Origin: CAVVSD01 sp963837655
Lineage (GTDB): Bacteria; Actinomycetota; Thermoleophilia; Solirubrobacterales; Solirubrobacteraceae
Length of the DNA: 64,000 nt
NCBI GenBank assembly: GCA_963837655.1
Contig: CAWIOK010000011.1
Coordinates: 1-64,000, forward strand
Direction of reading: 5' to 3'
Shown here: positions 27,356 to 38,724 of the stretch, one piece after another
How the letters are laid out: each line of letters begins with the position of its first letter
Numbering within the stretch: the stretch's first letter is position 1
Notes under the pieces: model-generated
The model's database searches: none
What the model was told of the DNA's origin: nothing
Seen by the model: the letters and a program-made list of their open reading frames with translations, nothing else
Position numbers and translations under genes: made by a program

Positions 27356-28372
27356 GTGCAGCTGGTCACGTTCGAGATGGGGTCGCCGCTCGGCCCCCAG
27401 CGCCGCACCGGCGCGGTGCACGACGGGTCGATCATCGACCTCGCCCTGGCGCGGGCGGCGCTCCTGGCGTCGGCGGGCCGGCCGCGTGCGATCGCGATCG
27501 GCGCGGCGGAGGTGCCCGCCGACATGCTCGAGCTCCTGCGCGGCGGCGAATGGGCGCTGGACGCCGCGCGCGAGGCAGTCGAGCACGCGGTCACCGCGGG
27601 GGTCGACGCCCTCGACGGCGCCACCGTCCGCCACGACGCCTCGGCGGTGCGGCTCCTCGCGCCCCTGCCGCGACCGAACAGCCTGCGCGACTTCCTCGTC
27701 ATCGAGGAGCACCTGCGCAACGCGCGCCGCAACGCGGGCCTGGAGGAGATGCCCGGTCCGGAGTGGTACAAGCTGCCCGCCCACTACAAGGGCAACGTCG
27801 ACGCGATCTTCGGCCCGGACGACGAGGTGCCCTACCCCGCGTACACGGCCCAGCTCGACTACGAGCTGGAGATCTGCGCCGTCGTCGGCCGCGCCGGGCG
27901 CCGCGTCCGCGCCGGGGACGCGACGCCCTACATCGCGGGCTTCACCCTCTACAACGACTGGAGCGCCCGCGACATGCAGATGCGCGAGTCGAGCGTCGGC
28001 ATCGGCCCTGGGATCGGCAAGGACCTCGGGTCGTCGCTCGGGCCGTGCATCGTCACCGCAGACGCGTGGGATCGCGACACCGCCCGCCTGCAGGCGCGTA
28101 TCGACGGCGAGCAGTGGTCCGACGGGACGCTGGCCGCGATGCACTTCTCCTTCGAGGACATCATCGAGTTCGTGACGATGGAGGCGACGATGCAGCCCGG
28201 CGACCTGCTCGGGAGCGGCACGATCGGGCTCGGCTGCGGGTTGGAGCGGGGCCGCTTCCTGCGTCCCGGCTCGGTCGTCGAGCTGGAGGCGGAGGGCATC
28301 GGCGTGCTGCGCAACACCGTGGGCCCCAAGACCGAGATGCAGGTCCGCGAAGACTGGGCCCCGATCGTCTAG
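27356..28372 (+). CDS. Fumarylacetoacetate hydrolase (FAH)-family protein
   Basis: Intact 338 residues. The FAH core has RPNSLRDFLVIEEHL, KLPAHYKGNVDAIFGPDDEV, and the metal-binding LDYELEICAVVGRAGR (the paired Glu residues), then AGFTLYNDWSARDMQMRE and GSGTIGLGCGLERGRFL. The family hydrolyses or decarboxylates 1,3-diketone-like products of aromatic ring cleavage. The GTG follows AGGAGACGGGGG. Its stop shares a CTAG with the convergent AMP-ligase, linking it to the catabolic island. Confidence 0.88.
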   Translation: MQLVTFEMGSPLGPQRRTGAVHDGSIIDLALARAALLASAGRPRAIAIGAAEVPADMLELLRGGEWALDAAREAVEHAVTAGVDALDGATVRHDASAVRLLAPLPRPNSLRDFLVIEEHLRNARRNAGLEEMPGPEWYKLPAHYKGNVDAIFGPDDEVPYPAYTAQLDYELEICAVVGRAGRRVRAGDATPYIAGFTLYNDWSARDMQMRESSVGIGPGIGKDLGSSLGPCIVTADAWDRDTARLQARIDGEQWSDGTLAAMHFSFEDIIEFVTMEATMQPGDLLGSGTIGLGCGLERGRFLRPGSVVELEAEGIGVLRNTVGPKTEMQVREDWAPIV

Positions 28373-29869
28373 GGCTCGCGCCAGCCCGCCTGCAGCAGGT
28401 GCTTCTGGATCTTCCCGACGGGTGTCCTGGGGAGCTCGCGCTCGATCGCGACGTGGCTCGGCACCCGGAAGCGCGCGAGCCGTGAGGAGCACCAGGCGCG
28501 CAGCTCCTCCTCGTCGGCGCTCTGGCCGTCGGCCAGCACGACGAATGCGACGATCTTCTCGTCGCGCATCGCGTCGGGGACACCGACGACCGCCGCGTCG
28601 AGAACCGCCGGGTGGTCGATCAGGACCTCCTCGACCTCACCGGCGGCGACGTTCTCGCCCGCGCGCTTGATCATGTCCCGCGTCCGGCCCACGAAGCTGA
28701 GCAGCCCGTCGGGGTCCTGGCGGACCAGGTCGCCCGTGCGCAGCCACCCGTCCTCGAGCACGGCCGCAGTCGCGCCCGGGTCGTCGAGGTAGCCGGCCAT
28801 GAGCGAGACGCCGGGCGTCCCCGCGACGTGCAGCTCGCCGGCGACGCCGTCGGTACCGTCCTCGGCGACGATCCGGCAGCGGTAGCCCAGTGCCGGGCGT
28901 CCGATCGCGTCGTGGCGCCGGTCGCCGTGCAACGGGTTCATGAGCGGCGGGCCGATCGTCTCGGTCATGCCGTAGAGCTGCAGCAGCGGCGCGCCGAGGA
29001 CCGTGTCCCAGCGTGCGGCCTCGACGTCGGTGAGGTTCTGCGCGAAGGCGACGACGCGCAGGCCGTGCGAGCGCCAGTGCGGGCGCGCCTGCTGCGCGAG
29101 GATCATGCGGATGGGCGCGGCGAAGAGGCTGGCGACCGTCGCCCGGTGGCGGATCGCGAGGTCGGCGAACCCGCTCGCCGTGAAGCGCGCCGCAAGCACG
29201 AGGGTCCCGCCGCTGACCAGCGTGCCCATCGTCGAGTAGTACTGCGCGTTGGCGTGGAAGAGCGGCAGGACGGTGAGGAAGCGGTCCTCGGGCGCGAGGC
29301 CGAGCCCGGCCGCGACCGTCTCGCCCGCGTACAGGTAGTTCGCGTGCGTGACGCGCACGCCCTTGGGGCGCGACGTCGTGCCGGACGTGTACATGACCGC
29401 GAGGTCGTCCGTGGGCGCGACGGCGACGTCGGGCGCGGGCGCCGGGCGCAGGTCGGCGTCGCAGTCGAGCACGATCCCGTCGGTCGCCGCCTCCACCGCG
29501 GGCCGCCCGGCGGCGTCGGTGAGCGAGACCCCGGCGGCCGCGTGCCCGACGATGTAGGCGATCTCGGCAGCGGACGCCGCCGTGTTCGTCGGCACCATCC
29601 GCGCGCCGAGCAGCGCGGCGGCGAACCACGCGAACAGGAACTCCGGGCGGTTGGGCAGATGGACGTGGATCGCGTCCGAGCGGCCGACCCCGAGGCTCGC
29701 GAGCTGCCCCGCGAGCTCTTCCGAGCGCGCGAGGACCTCAGCCCACGTGTGCGTCGTCGGCGGGCCTTCGAGCGGGTCGAAGACCAGCAGCTCACGGTCG
29801 GGGTGGCGCGCGACACCGCCCCGGAGGGCGTCCGGCAGCGTGCGCCCCCCGACGATCGTGAGGTCCGCC

Positions 29870-29889
<20 letters not shown>
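28369..29889 (-). CDS. AMP-dependent acyl-CoA synthetase/ligase
   Basis: Intact 506-residue adenylate-forming enzyme. P-loop YTSGTTSRPKGVRVTH (A3), LPLFHANAQYYS (A4), LLQLYGMTETIGPPLMNP (A5), GWLRTGDLVRQDPDG (A7), SFVGRTRDMIKRAGENVAAGEVE (A8) and the catalytic lysine in PRTPVGKIQKHLL (A10). It would activate a carboxylic acid to the acyl-CoA. It is the last gene of the transporter/MetE-like/MBL operon. The start lies inside the 3' end of the hydrolase gene (20-bp overlap). The substrate is unknown. Confidence 0.88.
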
Positions 29890-30828
<939 letters not shown>

Positions 30829-30829
<1 letters not shown>

Positions 30830-32004
30830 CAGACGCCCGCGCCGCTGCGCGACCACAGCGCGTCGCTCGCCAGCTCGGCGCCCTGCGGCGAGCGCCTCGA
30901 GCTTCAGCCAGGCGACCTCCGGCTCCACGAGCCCGAAGCCGACGAACGTGCCGAAGCCGCAGTCGGTACCGGGCACGACGCGCTCCCGGCCGACGATGTC
31001 GGCGTAGCGGCCGATGCGCTGCGCGACGAGCCTGGGGTGCTCGACCACGTTGGTCTTCGTGTCGATCACGCCCGGCATCAGGACCTTGTCGTCGGGGATC
31101 GACATGCCCGCGATCGTCTCCCACTCGTGGTCGTGGCGCGGGTTGGCGCCCTCGAAGGAGATGACGGCGGGCCGCGAGCGCAGCGTGGGCTCGAGGACCT
31201 CCTCGATGGCGACGTCGTGGGTGTGCGGCCCGGCGTAGTTGCCCCAGCACAGGTGCAGGCGCATCCGGTCGGCGGGCAGGTCGGCCACCGCGGCGTCGAG
31301 CGCCTCGAGCTGGAGCTCGACGTAGCGGCGGAAACCCATGTCCTCGATCGCCTTGTTCACCCAACCGTTGGTGTGCGGCAGCATCGGGATGTCGGGGCAG
31401 TCGAGCTGGAGGTGGAAGCCCGGCGTCGATGATCGCCCGGTACTCCTCGCGCATCGCGTCCGACAGCGCGCCGAGGTAGCTCTCGTAGTCGGGGTAGAAG
31501 ACGTTCTCGCCGGACATCGCGATGACGCCCGGGGAGGCTGCGGGGATGAACGCCTGGGCCTCGTCGTCGCCGCCGAGCGCGGCCTTGAGGTTGGCGATGT
31601 CCTCGGCGACCAGCTCCTGGCCGACGTAGCGGATCTCGCCCTCGCAGCGGGGCATCATGATGTGCATGCCGCCGGGCCCGCCGTAGAGCGCCTGGACGAG
31701 CTGCGGGACGTCGTCCATGTCGGCCAGGCTCCATGGGGTCCCCAGCCCGCCGAAGCCACTGAGGCGCTGGCCGATGTAGTTGACGAAGCCGGGCTTGTTC
31801 ATCTCCCCGTCGGAGACGATGTCGATGCCTGCCGTCGCGCTGGCGGCGCACGACGTCCTTCGTCGCGTCCAGCACCTCGGCGTGGAACTCGGCCGCGTCG
31901 ACCGCCTTGCCCTCCTGCCGCGCGTAGACGAGCTCGGTGAGACGCGGTGGCCGCGGGAGGCTCCCCGTGTGCGTCGTCAGGATCCGGTCGCTGCTGCTGA
32001 TCAT
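30829..32004 (-). CDS. MetE-like cobalamin-independent methyltransferase family protein (frameshifted)
   Basis: Single-domain protein of the MetE C-terminal/epoxyalkane:CoM transferase superfamily, about 390 residues. It opens TTHTGSLPRPPRLTELVY. Zinc ligands are visible in MRLHLCWGNYAGPHTHD (HxC), VISFEGANPRHDHEW (Glu) and VPGTDCGFGTF (Cys). MNKPGFVNYIGQRL is typical. Frame changes lie near 31820, 31420 and 30895. AGGAGAGGGAG precedes the ATG. Such stand-alone proteins are usually misnamed methionine synthases; the operon partners suggest thiol alkyl transfer in catabolism. Confidence 0.78.
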
Positions 32005-32114
32005 CTCCCTCTCCTCTCGATCCCTCGTCACCTAAGCACCGGGCGCGGTGCGCCCGCCATGGTCCGTCACAGCCAAAGGACGGGTCCCGGCTTGTCCGGA
32101 AGGGACGAACGCGA

Positions 32115-33122
32115 TCACGCCCGCCCCCGCCGCGCGCGCAGCCGTGCCGCCTGCGACACGGCGACGGCCAGGACCAGGATCGTGCCCTGCACGAGCTGCT
32201 GGCTCCACGACGGTGCGTCCATCACGACGAGGCCGTTGGTCACGCACTGCAGCAGCAGCGCGCCGTACAGCGCGCCCATGAAGCTGGCGGTCCCCGTCCG
32301 GCTCACCGCGGCGCCCAGGAACGCGGCGGCGAACGCCGGGAGCAGGTAGCCGCCGGACACCTCCGGGTGCCCGGAGTTCAGCTGCGCGGTGAGCACGACC
32401 GCGGCCAGCGATGCGAGGATCCCGGTGATGACGAGCGCGAGCACCGTGTAGCCGGCGACGCTCACGCCCGCAAGCCGGCTCGCCTCGGGATTGCGCCCGA
32501 CCGCGTGGATGTTGCGCCCGGCGACCGTGTAGCGCATCAGCAGCGCGCCGGTGATGCAGATGCCGAACATCACCCACGCCGTGTTGGGGACGCCGAGCAC
32601 GGTGCCGCGCGCGAACTCCGCCATCGACCGGCGACTCCAGCCGGACGTAGGCGTCCCCGGTGGTCCAGCTGATGACGCCGAGCAGGATGGTCTGGGTCCC
32701 GAGCGTCGTGACGATCGACGGCACCCGCAGCCCGGTCACGATCCCGCCGTTGAGGAGGCCGACCGCCGCCCCGGTGCCGCACGCCGCGAGCACGGCGACG
32801 GGCCACGGCGCGCCGGTGTTGATCACGTCCGCGGCAGATCACGCCCGCGAGCCCAACGACCGCGCTCACCGACAGGTCGTACTGCCCGGCGATGAGGCTC
32901 ACGGAGACGGCGGCGGCGACGATCGCCGCGACGGCCGTCTGGTTCAGGATGACCTTCGTGTTGTCGACGGTCGGGAAGATCTCCGGCCGCAGGAGCGAGA
33001 ACCCGAGCAGGATCAGGATGAGCACGCCGAGGCCGGCGACCGCGGCGGGGCTGCTGCGCACGCGCCGGGCGAGAGCCGTCGTGCGGTGCCGAAGGGGCGA
33101 CCGCGGGATCAGCGGTGGTCAT
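32115..33122 (-). CDS. Ribose-type ABC transporter permease (RbsC family), frameshifted
   Basis: About 335 residues with 8-10 helices. AVAGLGVLILILLGFSLLRPEIF, AVSVSLIAGQYDLSVSAVVGLAG (the RbsC GxxDLSVG-like segment), VTGLRVPSIVTTLGT, NIHAVGRNPEASRLAGVSV and GALLLQCVTNGLVVM are all family hallmarks. Frame changes near 33060, 32835 and 32625. Its start overlaps the ATPase 3' end by 14 bp. It imports the ligand captured by the binding protein. Confidence 0.82.
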
Positions 33123-34602
33123 AACACGCCTCCAGGATCGTGCGGGGCTCGGTCTCGTCGGGGCCGAGCTCGCGGACGACGGCCCCTTCGCGGAGGACCA
33201 CGACGCGGTGGGCGACGGTCGACAGCTCCTCGAGGTCCGACAGCGAGACGATGCACGTCCCACCGTCGGCGGCGAACTGCCGCACGAGCGCCAGCAGGTC
33301 GCCCTTCGCGCCGACGTCGACGCCGCGCGTGGGCTCGTCGAGCAGCAGGACGCGCGGCCGGCGCTCCAGCAGCCGGGCGAACAGGGCTTTCTGCTGGTTG
33401 CCGCCCGACAGCGACAGGACGCTGCCGCCGGGCTGGGCGCCGTGGATCGACAGGCCATCGATCCACGTCGCGGCGTGGCGCGCCTCGGCGCCGTGGTGGA
33501 TGAGGACGCGTCCGCCCCGGCGATTGCCGAACGCGATGTTGCCCGCGACGGTGAAGCCGTCGACGAGGCCCTGACTGAGGCGCTCCTCGGGGACGAGGCC
33601 GATGCCGAGCGAGCGAGCCGCGCTGGGCCGCCCGAGCCTGAGACGTACCCCGCCGACGCGGACCTCGCCCTCGGCACGCTCGCAGCCGGCCAGCGCGCGC
33701 AGCACCGTCGAGCGGCCGCTGCCGACCAGGCCCGCGAGCCCGACGATCTCGCCGCCGGCGACGTCGAAGCTGACGTCGTGCGCGCGGCCGGCGACCGTCA
33801 GGCCGCGGACGTGGAGGTCCGCGCCGGTCGTGCGCTCGAACGCGATCTCCGGCGCCGGCCGCGCGGTTGCGTTCCGCGCGCCCGCGATCATCGTGATGAG
33901 GTCGTCGCGGGTGATGTCGCGCGTGTCGGCGTCGCCGACGGACTCGCCGTCGCGCATCGCGTGCACCCGGTCGCAGAGGCCGAGCACCTCATCGAGGCGA
34001 TGCGACACGAAGATGACGCCGCAGCCGCCGTCGCGCACCCCGCGGACGGCGCGGAAGACGCGCTCCACGCCGTCCGGATCCATCGCGGCCGTCGGCTCGT
34101 CGAGCACGAGCAGGCGACGCTCGTCCATGAGCGCGCGGGCGATCGTGGTCGCCCATCGCTCCCAGACCGTGGTCTCGTCCACCGGCCTGGTGACGTCGAT
34201 CTCGATCCCCAGCTGCGCGAACACCGCTCGCGCGCGCCGGTTGACCGCGCGCCAGTCGATCGCCCCCAGCCGCCGCGGCCGACGCCGGCCGAGGAACAGG
34301 TTCTCGGCGACGGTCTGCGCGCCGACGAGGTGCAGCTCCTGGTGGATGACCGCGACGCCGTGCTCCAGGGCGGCGTGCGGCGAGCGCAGCACGACCTCCT
34401 CGCCGTCGAGCGCGATCGTTCCGCTGTCGGGGGCGATGACACCCCCGAGCATCCGGATGAGCGTGCTCTTCCCGGCGCCGTTGGCGCCGACGAGACCGAG
34501 GATCTCGCCGGCGCCGACGGTCAGGTGCGCGGAGCGGACGGCCTGGACGCCGCCGAACCGCTTGCTGACGCCTTCCACCCGGAGGCGGACGGCCTCACCC
34601 AC
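33109..34602 (-). CDS. Ribose-type ABC transporter ATPase, two fused NBDs (RbsA family)
   Basis: Intact 497 residues. NBD1 has Walker A GLVGANGAGKST, Q-loop VIHQELHLV and Walker B LLVLDEPTAAMDP, but the place of the LSxGQ signature reads TTVWERWATTIARAL, a marked departure. NBD2 has the relaxed Walker A GLAGLVGSGRST usual for the family, and a standard signature LSLSGGNQQKAL followed by VLLLDEPTRGVDV. The GTG overlaps the binding-protein gene by 8 bp. Confidence 0.9.
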   Translation of the reverse strand: MGEAVRLRVEGVSKRFGGVQAVRSAHLTVGAGEILGLVGANGAGKSTLIRMLGGVIAPDSGTIALDGEEVVLRSPHAALEHGVAVIHQELHLVGAQTVAENLFLGRRRPRRLGAIDWRAVNRRARAVFAQLGIEIDVTRPVDETTVWERWATTIARALMDERRLLVLDEPTAAMDPDGVERVFRAVRGVRDGGCGVIFVSHRLDEVLGLCDRVHAMRDGESVGDADTRDITRDDLITMIAGARNATARPAPEIAFERTTGADLHVRGLTVAGRAHDVSFDVAGGEIVGLAGLVGSGRSTVLRALAGCERAEGEVRVGGVRLRLGRPSAARSLGIGLVPEERLSQGLVDGFTVAGNIAFGNRRGGRVLIHHGAEARHAATWIDGLSIHGAQPGGSVLSLSGGNQQKALFARLLERRPRVLLLDEPTRGVDVGAKGDLLALVRQFAADGGTCIVSLSDLEELSTVAHRVVVLREGAVVRELGPDETEPRTILEACYDHR

Positions 34603-35743
34603 CCGCCGCGCCCCAGCGCTTCTCGAAGCCGGCCTGGAAGTCGCCGTAGATCAGATCGCCGGAGAGCTGACCGGTCTTGGGGACGTTCTCCTTGGTGATC
34701 AGGACGGAGTCGACGTTCGTGTCGGGCTCCACGTCACGCTTGGCCAGGACGCTGACGAGCACGTCGGTCGTGAGCCAGTTGAGGTAGTCGAACGGGATCG
34801 CCCAGGTCGTGTACGGCTGCCCGGAGCGGATGAGATCGAACGCCGTCGGCGTGCCGTTCATCGACAGGATCGCGACGTCCTTGCCCGACGACTGGATGGC
34901 CTCGCCGGCGCCGACGCAGGCGCCGTCGTAGGGGCACCAGATCGCCTTGAGGTCGGGATGCTGGACGAGCCACTGCTGCGTGGTCGCCGTGACGTCGGGG
35001 ACGAGCTTGGCGTAGTTGAGCTGGTGCTTGGCGACGATGTCGGCCTGGCCGCCGAGGCCTTCCTCGAAGCCCTTCTGGGCGCCGCGGCCCGTCGCCGCGA
35101 GCTTGTCGATGATCATCGCGACCTTCGCCTTGGGGCCGAACTCCTTGACGAACTGCTCCCCCTCGGCCTTGCCGGGCGGTTCGACCGGGCTCTCGACGGC
35201 GGCGGCGAGGACGCCGTCGGAGTCCTCGGTCGGCACGCCGGTGAGCTGACCGATGATCGGCACGCCCTTGGCCTTCGCGCGCGCCGCCACCTGTGCGCCG
35301 ACGAAGCCGGGCTCCACAGACTGCAGGACGACCGCGTCGACGCCGGACTGGATGAGGTTGTCGACGACCTTCGGGACGCTCGAGATGTCGCCCGCGATGT
35401 CGGCCAGCTTCATCTGCCAGCCGAGCTTCGAGAACGCAGCCTTCATCGCCGCTTGCTGCTGCGGGAAGACCTCCGACGCCTGCGTGATGATCACGAGGCC
35501 GACGGTCTTGCCCTTGAGATCGGCGGCGGAGTTCTCGCCCTGCGGCATCTGCTGCTGCGGGAACGCCGGCGCCTTCGCGGCGCTCGTGCCGGATTCCGCG
35601 GCGGTGGCGCCGCTGTCGCTGTCGCTGCCGCCGCCGCAGCCGGCGACGACCACGAGTGCGGCAGTCGCGAGCGCGAGCGTGGCGATCCGACCGAGGCGGC
35701 GCGCGAGCATGCGGACGCCGACCCCCGACGATGGATGGGTCAC
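34595..35743 (-). CDS. Ribose-type periplasmic binding lipoprotein
   Basis: Intact 382 residues. A signal peptide (LARRLGRIATLALATAALVVVAGC) ends in a lipobox cysteine with a Gly/Ser-rich tether. The type-I periplasmic-binding fold follows: KTVGLVIITQASEVF, DNLIQSGVDAVVLQSVEPG, AKVAMIIDKLAATGRG, DLKAIWCPYDGACVGAGEAI. The residues matching sugar ligands are not obvious, so the substrate may be a cyclitol or another polyhydroxy or aromatic compound. First gene of the operon that ends with the AMP-ligase. Confidence 0.88.
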   Translation of the reverse strand: MTHPSSGVGVRMLARRLGRIATLALATAALVVVAGCGGGSDSDSGATAAESGTSAAKAPAFPQQQMPQGENSAADLKGKTVGLVIITQASEVFPQQQAAMKAAFSKLGWQMKLADIAGDISSVPKVVDNLIQSGVDAVVLQSVEPGFVGAQVAARAKAKGVPIIGQLTGVPTEDSDGVLAAAVESPVEPPGKAEGEQFVKEFGPKAKVAMIIDKLAATGRGAQKGFEEGLGGQADIVAKHQLNYAKLVPDVTATTQQWLVQHPDLKAIWCPYDGACVGAGEAIQSSGKDVAILSMNGTPTAFDLIRSGQPYTTWAIPFDYLNWLTTDVLVSVLAKRDVEPDTNVDSVLITKENVPKTGQLSGDLIYGDFQAGFEKRWGAAGG

Positions 35744-35895
35744 AGCAGTTCCTCCCTCGGTCCGGCCGTGCAGGGACGTCGCGCGGCCCGCGGCGCGGCG
35801 CGCCGCACTCTCCTCGATGCCCGGCCGAATCTATGGGCGGCCCGTCGGGGCGGCCATGCTCGCCCGAGGCCAACTTCCGGGCCGGGCTTGCCCCC
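35744..35895. promoter_or_regulatory. Upstream region of the ABC/catabolic operon
   Basis: A 152-bp gap separates the regulator gene from the binding-protein gene, both minus strand. GAGGGAGGAAC lies just before the binding-protein ATG. I could not identify a clear promoter or PucR site by eye. Confidence 0.3.
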
Positions 35896-37872
35896 CTAGG
35901 GCCAATCAGCCAGCGGATCGATGCCCAGCGTCTTGAGCACGTCGAGCACGGCGAACGCGAGCCTCATCTCGAAGCGCGTCTGCGGCTCGGTCAGGGGGCG
36001 ACCGAGCAGCTCCGCGGCCTTGCCCATGCGGTACTTCACGGTGCTGACATGGATGTGGCAGCGCTCTGCCACGGCGGGTCGGTTGCCCAGCTCGAGGTAC
36101 GCGCGCAGCGTCTCGAGGATCTCCCCACCGCCTCGCTGGGCGTCGTACGCGGCGATCGGGCCGAGCAGCCCCCGCACCATCGCGGTCATCTCTCCCGTGT
36201 CAGGGGCGTCGAGCAGGAAGCGCAGCGGCCCGAGTGAGTCGTGCGACACGAGGGTGCCGGGGCCCGCGGCGTGCGCGAGCGCGACGGCCGCATCGGCCTC
36301 CTTGAGCGCGACGCTGAGGTTGCGGCGCGGGGTGCTGAGGCCTGCGACGGCCACCAGGCCGCCCTTGGATGCCTTGTCCAGCAGCGTCCTCACGGCGGCC
36401 GCTGCCGCGTCGACGTCCTGCGCGAGCGCGACCAGGACCCTGTCGCCGCGCTTGGAGACCAGGGCCGTGCCGTCGCCGAGATCGCGGTGGAACGTCGAGC
36501 GCACGAGCAACTGGAGGTCGCGCTGCTCGTGGGCCTCGAGCATCTCGACGACCGCGAGGCAGCGCCGCTGGTCGAGGTCGATGCCGAAGCGCTCGCTGCG
36601 CAGGAGCAGCCGATCGGACCACTCGCCGTCGGCCTGCAGGATCTCCTCGAGCAGCTCGCCGCGCAGCCGCCACTCCGCCTCCAGGGAGGCGCGCTCCTTC
36701 ATGATCTCCAGCGCCATCACGGTCGATGCCTGCTGCAGCGCCGTGCGCTGCAGGTCGGTCAGCGGGCCATCGCCCTCGGCGCGGATGGTCCCGAGGCGCT
36801 CCGCCCCGGCGACGATCGCCACCGACCGCGCGTCCTCCCCGCCCACCTCCTCGGCCCGCAGCACCTCCACCTCGCAAGCGATGAGCCGCGTCAGCTCGCT
36901 GGCGATGCCGGCCATCCCGCCGCCCGAGAGCGCCGCCTCGCTCAGCGAGCGATGCAGCGCGAACGCGCGCTCGAGCGTGTCGTTCTTCGTCGCGAGGTCG
37001 CGGTAGAGCCGGGAGTTGACGATCGAGACCGCCGCCTGGCCGGCGAGGGCGGTGAAGACCGACACGGCGGTCTCGGTGAAGTCGGTCGGGGTGCGGCTGC
37101 CGCCGTACAGGACACCCACCGCTCGGCCCTCGAACAGCATGGGCACCGACAGCAGCGCGACGACGCCCTCGGCCTCGAGAGTGCGCTTCACCAGCTCGGT
37201 CGTCGGGTGGTCGTACTCGCGGTGGTCGCGTACTGCGACGGGCCGCCGGTCGCGGATGGCCAGACCGCCAACGCCGACACCGACGCTCACCCACATCCGC
37301 ACGAAGCTCTCCGTCGTCGCACCCGACGCGACCTTGACGACGACGCGATCGCGCTCCTCGTCGAAGAGGGCCAGCCAGGTCACGTCGACGCCCATGAGCC
37401 TGCGGGCCTGGTGGGTGATGAGCGCGAGGATCCCGTCGGTGTTGAGCTCCTCGGCGTGGATCTGGGAGCTGACCTCGACGAGCGCCTCGTAGGCCGCGGT
37501 GCGCTCCGCGTCGGCGCGCGCGCCCTCCAGCAGCCCGGCGACGTGGTGGGCGGCCGCGACGACCAGCGGCCGCGGCGCTGTGACCGGTCCGTCGAGGACG
37601 AGCACCCCGAGACCGCGACCGAGCGAGAACCCCAGTTGGCCAGGACCCAGCTCGGCGTCGTCGAGCAGACGGTCGAGCGCGGGGCGCTCCAGCGGGCCGC
37701 CGGCACCGACGCTCGTCACCGACGTGCACCCCGGCGTCGGGTGCCACGCGACGCCGCATCCGGTCGCGCCGGACGTCTCGAGCACGAGGTCGAGCGCGCT
37801 GGCCAGCGTTCCGGTCGGCGCGACCCGCCGGACGTTGTGGTCGGCCGTGCGTGGCGGCTGCAGCGTCTCCAT
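35896..37872 (-). CDS. GAF-domain PucR/CdaR-type transcriptional regulator
   Basis: Intact 658 residues. An N-terminal region (~1-110) has no clear domain. A GAF sensor (~125-275) includes HQARRLMGVDVTWLALFDEE and SVPMLFEGRAVGVLYGGS. A long helical linker and the PucR-type GGDEF-like central part lead to the C-terminal helix-turn-helix: ETLRAYLELGNRPAVAERCHIHVSTVKYRMGKA. Such proteins sense pathway metabolites. Its place directly upstream of the ABC/MetE-like/MBL/AMP-ligase operon makes it the likely activator. Confidence 0.85.
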   Translation of the reverse strand: METLQPPRTADHNVRRVAPTGTLASALDLVLETSGATGCGVAWHPTPGCTSVTSVGAGGPLERPALDRLLDDAELGPGQLGFSLGRGLGVLVLDGPVTAPRPLVVAAAHHVAGLLEGARADAERTAAYEALVEVSSQIHAEELNTDGILALITHQARRLMGVDVTWLALFDEERDRVVVKVASGATTESFVRMWVSVGVGVGGLAIRDRRPVAVRDHREYDHPTTELVKRTLEAEGVVALLSVPMLFEGRAVGVLYGGSRTPTDFTETAVSVFTALAGQAAVSIVNSRLYRDLATKNDTLERAFALHRSLSEAALSGGGMAGIASELTRLIACEVEVLRAEEVGGEDARSVAIVAGAERLGTIRAEGDGPLTDLQRTALQQASTVMALEIMKERASLEAEWRLRGELLEEILQADGEWSDRLLLRSERFGIDLDQRRCLAVVEMLEAHEQRDLQLLVRSTFHRDLGDGTALVSKRGDRVLVALAQDVDAAAAAVRTLLDKASKGGLVAVAGLSTPRRNLSVALKEADAAVALAHAAGPGTLVSHDSLGPLRFLLDAPDTGEMTAMVRGLLGPIAAYDAQRGGGEILETLRAYLELGNRPAVAERCHIHVSTVKYRMGKAAELLGRPLTEPQTRFEMRLAFAVLDVLKTLGIDPLADWP

Positions 37873-38013
37873 CCACTCCCCCCTCGGACTCCCCGGTGGC
37901 AGCGTACGCGCGCAGGCGCGATGTGCCTAGTACGTGACGGACAGAGCACGGCCGGCGGGGTTGTCCGTCGCAGACAGCGCAGGCGGGCCCGGTCTCCGGC
38001 AGGATCGAGCGCC

Positions 38014-38724
38014 GTGGAGCCTGTTTGGATCACCGGGGCGTCGTCCGGCATCGGCGCCGCGCTCGCCGAGGCCGCGCCGCCCGAGGCGCGGGTGATCGGC
38101 GTCGCCCGGCGTCCGCCGCCGCGCGGCGAGCACCTGTCGGCCGACCTCGCCGATCCGGCCGCGTGGGCGGCCGTCGGCGACCATGTCGACCGGCTTCTGC
38201 AGGAGCAGCGCCCGCTGCGCGCGACGCTCCTGCACTTCGCCGGGGCGCTCGGTCCCGTCGGGCCCGCTCAGGCGGCGGACCCGGGCGACTACGTCGAGTC
38301 GGTGCTCCTCAACGCGGCCTCGGGGCAGGTGCTCGGCGCGACCTTCCTGCGCGCGTGCGCGCGTTGGGGCGTGGCGGCGACGATCGTCATGTGCGGGTCG
38401 CCCGCGGCCACGTCGCCGCGGGCCGGCGCGGCGCAGTACTGCGCGGGCAAGGCGGCCCTGGAGCAGTGGACGCGCGCGGTTGCGCTGGAGGTGGCGGAAC
38501 CGACCGTGGTCTTCTCGGTCGTCCCCTACGGCGTCGACACGCCGATGGTGCGCGCGGCGATGGCGACGCCGGCGACGGAGCTGCCGCTCGGAGAGCTGTT
38601 CCGCACGGCCGCGGCAGCGGACCGGCTCGCTCGGCCGGAGGACGTCGCGCGCGAGATCTGGGCGCTCGCGGCCGCGCCGCCTCCGTCCGGTTCGGCAGTA
38701 CCCGTCGGAGCCGTGCCCACGTGA
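38014..38724 (+). CDS. Short-chain dehydrogenase/reductase (SDR)
   Basis: Intact 236 residues. The nucleotide motif TGASSGIG is at residues ~7-14. The active-site serine lies in MCGSPAATSP and Tyr-Lys in AAQYCAGKAAL. It lacks the NNAG form, having FAGALG instead, as in some sepiapterin-reductase-like SDRs. The start is GTG; the stop overlaps the NmrA-like gene (GTGA), so the two are cotranscribed. The substrate is unknown. Confidence 0.87.
   Translation: MEPVWITGASSGIGAALAEAAPPEARVIGVARRPPPRGEHLSADLADPAAWAAVGDHVDRLLQEQRPLRATLLHFAGALGPVGPAQAADPGDYVESVLLNAASGQVLGATFLRACARWGVAATIVMCGSPAATSPRAGAAQYCAGKAALEQWTRAVALEVAEPTVVFSVVPYGVDTPMVRAAMATPATELPLGELFRTAAAADRLARPEDVAREIWALAAAPPPSGSAVPVGAVPT

Noticed and set aside
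36241..38724. Very long plus-strand open frame
   Set aside because: Antisense to the GAF/PucR regulator; only its last part, from 38014, is a real gene (the SDR).
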